Translations under genes and position numbers: made by a program
Shown here: piece by piece, positions 56,544 to 64,000 of the stretch
How the letters are laid out: each line of letters begins with the position of its first letter
Numbering within the stretch: the stretch's first letter is position 1
Notes under the pieces: model-generated
Told to the model about the DNA's origin: nothing
Databases searched by the model: none
What the model saw: the letters and a program-made list of their open reading frames with translations, nothing else
DNA from: Calonectria ilicicola
Taxonomy: Eukaryota > Ascomycota > Sordariomycetes > Hypocreales > Nectriaceae
Reading direction: 5' to 3'
DNA: 64,000 nucleotides
Assembly (NCBI GenBank): GCA_020809705.1
Contig: CP085833.1
Coordinates: forward strand, 3,968,001 to 4,032,000

Positions 56544-58651
56544 TCAATCTCGGCGACCCGAGCCCAATTTTTGAGAAAAGACATCATCAATATCGTTATC
56601 CCTTCGCTTCCTTCTCTTAGGACTGCTGTCGCTTTCACCTTCTTGTTCTTTTTGTTTGGCGAGGTTCCTCCTTAATTCCTGTCTCTGCTCAACCCTAGAT
56701 GCCGCCGCAATCTGATCCACAGTCTGCCCCCATGTGGGCTTGCGGTCAGCATTGGACATGGCGTTGAGAGCGCGCTTGGCTTTTTCGGAACGTTGGAATT
56801 TTACAAAAGGCGACTCCATTTGCCCTCTGGCTTTCTTTTTGTGTCCGAATATTCTCAAGTGTCCAAAGTACTTTTTGTGTTGGAGTGCGACCCGTCCTCT
56901 GAGTTTCAGCATAGCTTTGGCATGCTCCTCCTTGTGTGTTGCGACCTGTTTCTGAAGGGCCTCGAGCTTCTCGGTGAGGTTGTTGATCTCATTGCTTCCG
57001 GTGCCCTCGCTGGATTCCTTTTCCATTTCGTTTTTTATTGTTGCCAGGGCCTTTTTGAGCCCATCCGCTTGGTTCTCATGGTACGCAGCCGAGCGCTGTA
57101 ATTCAGAGGTCTCAGCTGAAACCTGCGGGGAGTTAATCTCGCCAGTCTCACGCCTATTGGCAAACGTTTGATTGCGGATGGGCGACAAATACCAATGACG
57201 GCGTGCTCGCTTGAATTCTCTCTCCTCCTCCTTTGTCAATTTTCGCTCGTCTGCAAGCTTGACGTAGTGATATAGCTGGGATCGTCCAGGTCTTTGGGTT
57301 TTGATCTGCTTCTTTCGGTGGACGCAATCCAATTTGAATAGATCTCTAATGAGGTAGAGACTGCCAGTTGCCACAATTGGACCATCCTTGCCAGCCTTAT
57401 CGCAGGCCCATCGTAGCGCATCCTCGATATTTGGTTCACCCTCATAAATTTGGTTGGGGTCTTTGACAATCGCCTTGGCGTGCTCTGAGCCGAAGTTAGC
57501 AGGGGCGGGGGAGGGTCACTAGGTCCTTGTTCAAATTCAACAAAGGCGAGGTTGTCTTGCGGCCTGACAATCTTTTCGATAATTTGGTCAAAGGGCTTGT
57601 GCTTGCTCGATGACATTCCCATAACCCAAGTCACGGGCTTTCCTTCCTGACGAAGTTGTTTATCAACGTGACTGACAAGTCCTTCAACACCCAACATATT
57701 GTGAGCGCCGTCAACCAGCATACTTTGCCTCTCGCGGCCAGAAATCTCAGGCGCAAGATATACCTCTTCCATTCGACCAGGGTTATAGGGATAAGTGGCC
57801 AGAAGCTTGTCCAAGTTGATCTCTTTGTGAGGAAATACGTGCCGAAATGCCATTGCCGCACACAACAGGTTTTGAACCTGATATGTTTCAAGCTTCCATC
57901 GTTCATTGTCGAGTGTCATGAGGAAGGGTTCAGCTTTCCAGGTGAGGACAATTTCTGTTCCCACCTCACGGGCGTGTTCTCTCAACACTCGCACGACCGA
58001 AGGCGGGTTGGTGTGATCGACAATACAGGGGACATTCTTTCGCATAATTCCGGCTTTTACTTTGGCAATATTTTCAATGGTGTTCCCAAGATACTCTTGA
58101 TGATCGAGTCCGATTTTGGAGATGACGGTGACGGCTTTTTCCTTCATCGCATTGGTCGCATCAGTCGCGCCACCCATGCCAACCTCGACAATACCGTAAG
58201 GGACGCGCATATGGTCAAATACCCTAAAGGCTGTGGCAGTTTCGAGCTCAAAGGGTGATAGAGTCTCTGGGTCCTCGGCATGATTGAATTGCCAGCGGGT
58301 TGCGATGCGGTTCCACTTGGCCTGAACCCGCTCCATCTCAATTTCGTACATGCGAGGATTCACATAGAGCCCATTGATGAGGACTCCATTGTGCTTTTCA
58401 GGAAAGGCCGGTGATATGTAGCTCCCGTAGCCGATGCCCGCGAGCTTGAAAAGGCCGCCGAGATAGGCACAAATGGAGCCTTTGCCATTGGTACCACCGA
58501 CATGAATTCCCTTCCACTCCTGCTCCTTGGGCACGACACGATTCATGCGATCAAGGCCAAGGCGAATGTCTCGGTAGCCAGTCTGCCTTTTACCAGCCAT
58601 GGCGCGGTAAATGCGGCTAACCGCGAGCTGGATGTCCTGAGAGGAAGGCAT
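56544..58651 (-). CDS. FolC-type dihydrofolate/folylpolyglutamate synthase with long C-terminal extension
   Basis: Mur-ligase family enzyme that adds glutamate to (dihydro)pteroate or folate using ATP. The N-terminal 380 residues carry GTNGKGS (53-59), SYISPAFPEKHNGVLING, VEVGMGGATDATN, DHQEYLGNTIENIAKVKAG and SMLVDGAHN. The frame then shifts near 57507-57519. The downstream frame continues the same domain (NFGSEHAKAIVKDPNQIYEG, VATGSLYLIRDLFKLD) and adds about 260 unusual residues: basic, with coiled coil and a KRRKRR stretch before the end. A 35-nt intron (57519-57485, GTGACC..CTAAC..CAG, giving 690 aa) or one missing base in the C run at 57507-57511 (702 aa) would both restore the frame. 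The ATG at MPSSQDIQ was chosen because the open frame upstream begins with TTG. Mitochondrial or cytosolic location is unclear. Confidence 0.87.
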
Positions 58652-59388
58652 GGTGTGAGGGCATTTCACCGGGCCCGGCAGCGGTGATGTGAAGCCGGGG
58701 GCCAGACCTTTCTCTAGACGGGTTAGGTGAAGCAATTGACTAGGCAATTGACTGGGCGAGATGCGGCGCCGTTGGGGCCTTGAAGTGCGATATCAACATC
58801 AATGGATGAATGAGCCCATCTTTCACAGCCCATTAATTTTCACTGCGGCGTTGGAAGTCTGAACAAAGGACCCACCCTCGTTGGAGGAACCCTGTGCCAC
58901 AATGGCGCCACACATGCGGCGATCACCAGCCACACGGGTTTGAGTCAGAAGCCCCACCTGTCAGCCTCGACTGTGGCTGGGAACCTGTGAATTCTGGTTA
59001 CGTACTGATAGCATCTGTTAAGAAAGGTGCTATTTTACCCGCGTTCTAGGTCAAAACACTAACACGCGCCATCACAGCCTCATCCCCCGACATACCAGTG
59101 CATGCATGCAGGGACGGACCATCCGTCAAAACTGGACCCGGCAATGCCCTTTCAAGCTTTTCGCCTCGTCGAATCGGGACCCCCGCGAAAAATTGCAGCT
59201 TAACCCCCAGCGCGCGAGCCTCCCGCCTTGTCGCCCGTCTTCCCGTCTCCATCCTACTTCCGCCCCAGGCAACGTCAATCATCACCATTCGGCATTCCCA
59301 TCGCCGGCGCCTGTTCCTGAGGCCTCGCTTCAACCATCCGCCTCCCTCTGTCTTTCTTTTTCGGTTTTGATTTTACTCTGCTGCCAAA
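58652..59388. promoter_or_regulatory. Bidirectional promoter region
   Basis: A 737-base gap between divergent genes. C/T-rich sequence from about 59190 to 59388 is the probable leader of the plus-strand gene. No other feature is seen. Confidence 0.5.
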
Positions 59389-61217
59389 ATGGGCCTCCCG
59401 TAAGCCGACCCTTTTCCCCCTGCCCTCGTCTCGTTGTCGCGCCAGCCCAGCGCGGGCGATCTCCCCTGCTCCGCTTCGGGATGGATCTCGTCGCCATCAG
59501 TTTTCCGCATCAGCGCATCTCAGATCGCGACGCGACTGCGACTTGACCCCGCTATCAATCCCTCGCACATAGCAATGCATTCCTCTGCCGCCATGGTCAT
59601 CTTGCCGATACCATTTTTGAATCCCGTCAACTGATTGAACACGACCTATATAGATTATTTGTCGCCCCAGTCGAGTCGGACCTGCCTTCCAAGTCCGCCG
59701 ACAAGAGCAGCGCAACTTCGCCTTCACGATCAGGCATTCGCCGTCATGGTCGTTCTGATCCTCGTGAACGGCGTGCAGCCCTGCGACGCCACATGTCTAT
59801 CCGTGACCGTCTAGCCACCAACTCTCTCCGTCACTCATCACTGAGAGCACCCGATCGATTTGACCTTCTCAGCGAGCCCACTTCTCTCGAGGGCTTCCGA
59901 CACCCAAGGCCATTTCGTGAAGTTCTCAGAGAGGTAGTCAGAAGCGATAATAGTACCCGGGAAAGATTCGAAGAGCACCTGCAACACCTATTTGGTGGAT
60001 CCTCTGTGCCGAGCAGAGAGGTGGGAGAAAGTGCTGATGAACCCGGCGCGAGTTTGGGATTCTGGGCCGTTGAACCCATCTCACCATATACAGGAAACCG
60101 ACTGGTCAGCCCCCCCCAATCAAACCTTAGACTCTTTATATGCTCGCGATCATGTTTACTAACTCCTAATTAGACTGCCGAGACCGCTTGGGGAAATATG
60201 ATCCCCCCTCGACAAAACGAGGATGTCTCCCGATCATCTCTGCCTCAGAGATATAGTTTTGCATTTCAACCACGAGCTCCTCTTGCAGCAGAAGCAGAGG
60301 CACAGAGGAGTCGCCGAGCTGCCGAAGCTAGTGCTCGTGCAACTAATGCAGCGTTAAATGCTGAAAGCATGCACAATGCGGCTATGGAACGAATCCGGGG
60401 AACCAACAATGGCCTCGGGGATCGCGAAAGAAGTCTCAGTCCCGAAGTTTGGGACACCCTCCTTACCACATTAACACCTGACCCTCAGGGGCCAAGCGCG
60501 GGGTCCTCGTTTGCCTCGACTGTAGCCTCGCAGAGTGCAGGCGTTTCCTCTGGTACTGCTTTGACTTCTCCCGATGCTGCTGAAGGTGAGGCTGCCGATC
60601 AGGCCTGCGAATCCGGGTGTGAGAACTCAGATTCAGATGGCCCTGGTTATGAACATCCCCACTTTCCACGAATTCGTAGGCGTCGAGAAGCAAGACGTGT
60701 CCGTGTTCGTGTCCCAGAATACAACTTGGATGGTCCCGTAGATGGACCTGTGGATGGACCTGTAGATGGGCCGCGGGATGGGCCTCGGGATGGGCCTCGG
60801 GAGGGGCCAGCCGATTGGCTAGCCAGTAGTCGGGTGGCTGCACCTATTGGGGGGTCTTTTGAGCAGCTCAGGGCTGTTACCGCTTGGGATAGCGAGCGCC
60901 GGACAAGCTCAGAGGCCCGTCGCGCAATGGAAGAGGCTACGACCGGTACCGTCGGACATGGAAACTTGTCTCTCTCACAGTTTCGTCAACCTCGACACGG
61001 ATGGGTCGGCCAATTGTCAGTAGGCACATCCGACGATGAAATAGGAACAGATCGCCGCAGCCTAAACCGCGAAAGCTCAGCAACATCGGGGAATAACACG
61101 TCCCTAGGAGAAGAAGAATGGGCGGGAATGCAACATATCGTCCGCAGCCTAGCTCGAAGGGAAGATATACCGGACGAATGGTGGGCTGAGGCGGGCCTCA
61201 GCAGAACGATACCTTGA
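59389..61217 (+). CDS. 528-aa low-complexity protein of unknown function
   Basis: Three exons (59389-59399, 59573-60104, 60174-61217) join to 528 aa. The first coding exon is only 11 nt (MGLP, the last codon split). The 173-nt intron after it ends CATAG and restores a frame running NAFLCRHGHLADTIFESRQLIEHD-like residues. The protein is polar, rich in Arg, Ser and Glu, without membrane segments. An alanine-rich helix (ARATNAALNAESMHNAAME) lies in the middle. A block of seven 4-residue DGPV/DGPR repeats follows at 60729-60812. The best conserved-looking parts are LSPEVWDTLLTTLTPDPQ and the C-terminal IVRSLARREDIPDEWWAEAG, which I have the impression of seeing in other unannotated fungal proteins. 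Function unknown. The start is less certain than the rest. Confidence 0.78.
60729..60812 (+). repeat. Seven 12-bp tandem repeats encoding DGPV/DGPR
   Basis: The in-frame unit GATGG(A/G)CC(T/G)(G/C)(T/G)(G/A) is repeated about seven times, the last ones diverging. Being a multiple of three, copy changes keep the protein in frame. Confidence 0.9.
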
Positions 61218-64000
61218 GATTGATCTGATTAGAAGGCCGCCGGGTTGGCCATGTTACGAATTCTCAATTAACGGGAGACAGCGATGAACAGGGGATTGGA
61301 AGAATCTGTGAAGGTTACAAAACAGTCCAAAAACGCCAACGGAGCAAGAGTGGGAATTGGAGAAGCGATTTATTTGTATTATACAGCTGGGGGGAGTACT
61401 CGGGTTAGGCTTGGTTTCCAAAGGAATATTTCGGTAGGCCTGGATATGGTCTTAATGGTTCAGCGAACGGCATAAATGAGTTTGAGAAATAAAACCACGC
61501 CTCGGTGGAACTTGATTTTCTGTTATGCAATGCTTCACTATTCCATCACGCGTGTGTTTTGGTGCACAAGAACTTTGCCACTGCACGGCGTTGGCTTAGC
61601 TTGGCTCGTGTGAGCCTGTTTCACTTAGACGATATCTCATACACCGCCGATCTGGTTCAGCCAGTCGCGATTGACTACATGGTATGTATTTTTAAACCCC
61701 AGTTTGGTCCAGCCAAAGGATTAGCTCCACGTTGGAGCATTTATACAGCTTGATCCGAAGATCGGGAGAGATGTGTACAGGATGGAACATAAAAATAAAA
61801 ATGACCGTGCGAGCAAATGGACGCTCTCTCGTTGTTTTCCCTAGCGCTACGTGACGACGTTTTCGGGCACGCATTGATCAGTAAAGTTGGTTTCACATAG
61901 TTTCGTGATATGGTGGTGTGGGTGGTGTGGAAATTTGTGGAGGAGCGTCATGGCATTGACGGCATCCCTGGACATAGGCTGTTCACCAAACACCGTCATG
62001 CCAGCGTCATGTCACATTGCCAATGAGCGCAAGGGACGTGTTGGAGAGGGATGTTACTAACTTGTGTTAAAATCTGATCCAGAGGGGCTAGCCCTGGTTG
62101 TTTCCCCTCACGCTTCTTACAATGGGGATCAGCACCAGAACCGTGTGTTAGACCATTAATATCTGATATGACAATCCTGGCGAACGGACGTGGCGGTAGT
62201 GGCCCGCGCATGGATCTCGTTCCCCAAAGCGATCTTTAGGCTCAGCTACGATAAAAACAGGGAACCTGTCGTGAAGACGCCAGATCGAAGCATGGCAGGG
62301 GAGCTAGGGGAATCAACTGGCTGAAAGGGAGCTTGAAGGTGGGATGAGCCGCATTAGTGGCCAGAGACTAAGGCGCTGCCAGACCGAGATGTAACTCTCT
62401 GTTGGCTGATGGTGTTTAAGTATCTGCCCGTCATAGGGCCAGCTGAGGAAGATGCACCATTGGGGGCGTCCAAGTGACAAGCTGAAAAGAGAAAAGCCCG
62501 GCGACTTTTTGTCGTTGACACTGCCAACTTGCTTCCCAAAGGGGAATTGGCCCCAAATTGAGAGATTATCCATTGCCCGTGGCTCGGATGGGGTTGAAAG
62601 GAGGCGTTTAACTCGGTCAGAGCCACTATCAGCCCAAGGTGTCTTTTGGAAGCCGAGACATGGCTTTATCAAGGGATAGGGTGGAGAAGCCGTACAAACA
62701 AAACGCATTGCACTCGGGTCTTGAGACGTGCGCTAAATCCCGAAGGGATAAAAAAGAACAGGGGATGATTGGGAGGGAGGGAGTCCTGTCCTGGGTCGGT
62801 CTGGGCTTCGACAATAACAGCTCTCATATCAACGGTTGTACAGTACATTGCTTCTTTATTCGACGCCAAGGGATCGTGGCGTTTGGGAAAGACGATGAAT
62901 AGTGACAGCGAATGAGACGTTTTCGTCCCGTCCAAGACAAACATGACCATGAGGGTGCATTGCATGTGCATGGGCATGACATGACATGACATGATACATG
63001 ATCTATCGTGCTGAATGAGCTGTAGAATTTACAGCGATACGCACACACGACGTCTACGTGCCAACGCTGTATGGTTGGGTGTGATCAGGAGATGCTCTTG
63101 TTCTCGACCTCGGTCTGAGCTAGTCTTGGTTGTTTTTTTAGCGCTGTCTTGTTGTGTCTCGAGTGTCTCATATTTCGCTGGTTACTCATGTGTGCCCGTT
63201 GTCATTGTTTTGCAGGCGGGGAGCCCTTGACAACAACAGAAGAGTAAGTAAATAAATAAATAGCAAAGCTAGACCAACAACAAGAGAGAGGGAAATAATA
63301 ATAAGAAAAAAAAAAAAAAACTGGGGAACTTCCCCGGCAAGACACGAAAGACACAGCTGCTGCGCATCAGCAATAACCTTCCCAAAAGGACAGTGGGGAA
63401 CCCGGAAGATTAGAAGTGAGTTGGTGGAGATGTGAAGGGTCCGTTGAACCGGCAGAGCTTCAGGTTTCGGGGCCTGGGGGAGGGCAATTTGGCTTGCCGC
63501 CCTTTGTTACTCTGTACATTAGTTTCCGCTGTGTCAGTGTCGTCCGCTCCCACCCGCCAAAATCTCAAATCTCAGCTGCTGGCGTCCTCATTTACTCATT
63601 TACAGCCATTGTTCCAGCGCAGCACAGCGCCCTGCAGCGCTCGTGCCGATCCCAGGTAATAGCCGCAGGACGGCACCAGCGCCCACCGAGCGGGCGCCGC
63701 ACCGCAGCCTAAAGACTCGAGTGAGGAGGGGAGGGCCCTTGCATGGGTGCCCCCGGCCGGGCGCCCCATGCTCTGCCACACGTCCCTCTTACAGTGGAGG
63801 GCTCGCGAGCACTGGGCTTTTTTTACGGGCTCTGTAGCGTCCACGCTGCCCCCCATAGGCCCGCGGCGTACAGGCGGACGGCTTACAGGGCTTGCAGGGC
63901 TACGTAGGAGGTGTGGGTGTGTTGGACTTGCTTCCATGGGGGGGGGTTCTTCTGGGTTGGGTTGCAAGACAGTAACAACACTTGATTGATTGGCATTGAT
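61218..64000. other. Intergenic to window end, no gene seen
   Basis: 2.8 kb without a supportable gene. A poly-A run is at 63306-63320, CATGA repeats at 62977-62992 and GC-rich sequence at 63640-63900. A gene beginning beyond the window may have its promoter here. Confidence 0.45.

Noticed and set aside
1..64000. tRNA or rRNA genes
   Set aside because: No stretch with a convincing A box, B box (GGTTCGANNCC) and acceptor pairing was found by eye; a covariance-model scan would settle this.

Overview
The window reads as nuclear DNA of a filamentous ascomycete. It is probably a Sordariomycete and possibly a member of the Hypocreales, although the species cannot be fixed from sequence alone. The reasons are short introns (mostly 45-80 nt) with GT..AG ends and CTAAC-like branch points, genes on both strands without operons, wide intergenic gaps with poly-A/T and microsatellites, and fungal families such as UPF0662/DUF2408, Pcs60, Bzz1 with a C1 domain, a Dal5-like MFS transporter and an ICE2-like protein. 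I built 22 gene models by joining reading frames at splice sites and checking that exon lengths sum to whole codons.

Layout, left to right. 0-11 kb: an inverted-repeat element of MITE type, a small protein with an N-myristoylation signature, a peroxisomal acyl/oxalyl-CoA synthetase (Pcs60-like), the F-BAR/C1/SH3 actin regulator Bzz1 and a three-finger C2H2 factor. 13-25 kb: a PhnB-like VOC protein, a Dal5/TNA1-type MFS transporter, a 684-aa protein of unknown function, a 109-aa unknown and a 263-aa protein with a degenerate C2H2 finger and a GC-AG intron. 26-37 kb is mostly housekeeping: a YCII-domain protein, a UPF0662 (Cub1-like) protein, ribosomal stalk protein P1, a UBA-ZnF-UBX protein and a VAP/Scs2 MSP-domain ER protein. 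37-43 kb: a sphingolipid delta-4 desaturase and an AAAP amino-acid permease.

43-52 kb is gene-poor and rich in simple sequence. It carries the most interesting gene of the window, at 47553-48474: a 270-aa secreted precursor with four exact 20-residue repeats. Each repeat starts after a Lys-Arg (Kex2) site with a Y/H-(E/Q)-I-P-(V/A)-I core. This is the architecture of Kex2-processed repeat proteins and resembles dikaritin (phomopsin/ustiloxin-like) RiPP precursors. No UstYa-type oxidase, tyrosinase or peptidase gene was recognised beside it, so the product and any modification are open.

51-61 kb: an ICE2-like ER membrane protein, an alpha/beta hydrolase, a DUF218 protein, and a FolC-type dihydrofolate/folylpolyglutamate synthase with a frame break and a long basic coiled-coil C-terminal extension. 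The last gene encodes a 528-aa low-complexity protein whose first coding exon is only 11 nt. The final 2.8 kb shows no supportable gene. The genes look like a normal mixed chromosomal neighbourhood. No metabolic gene cluster, tRNA, rRNA or intact transposon was recognised.
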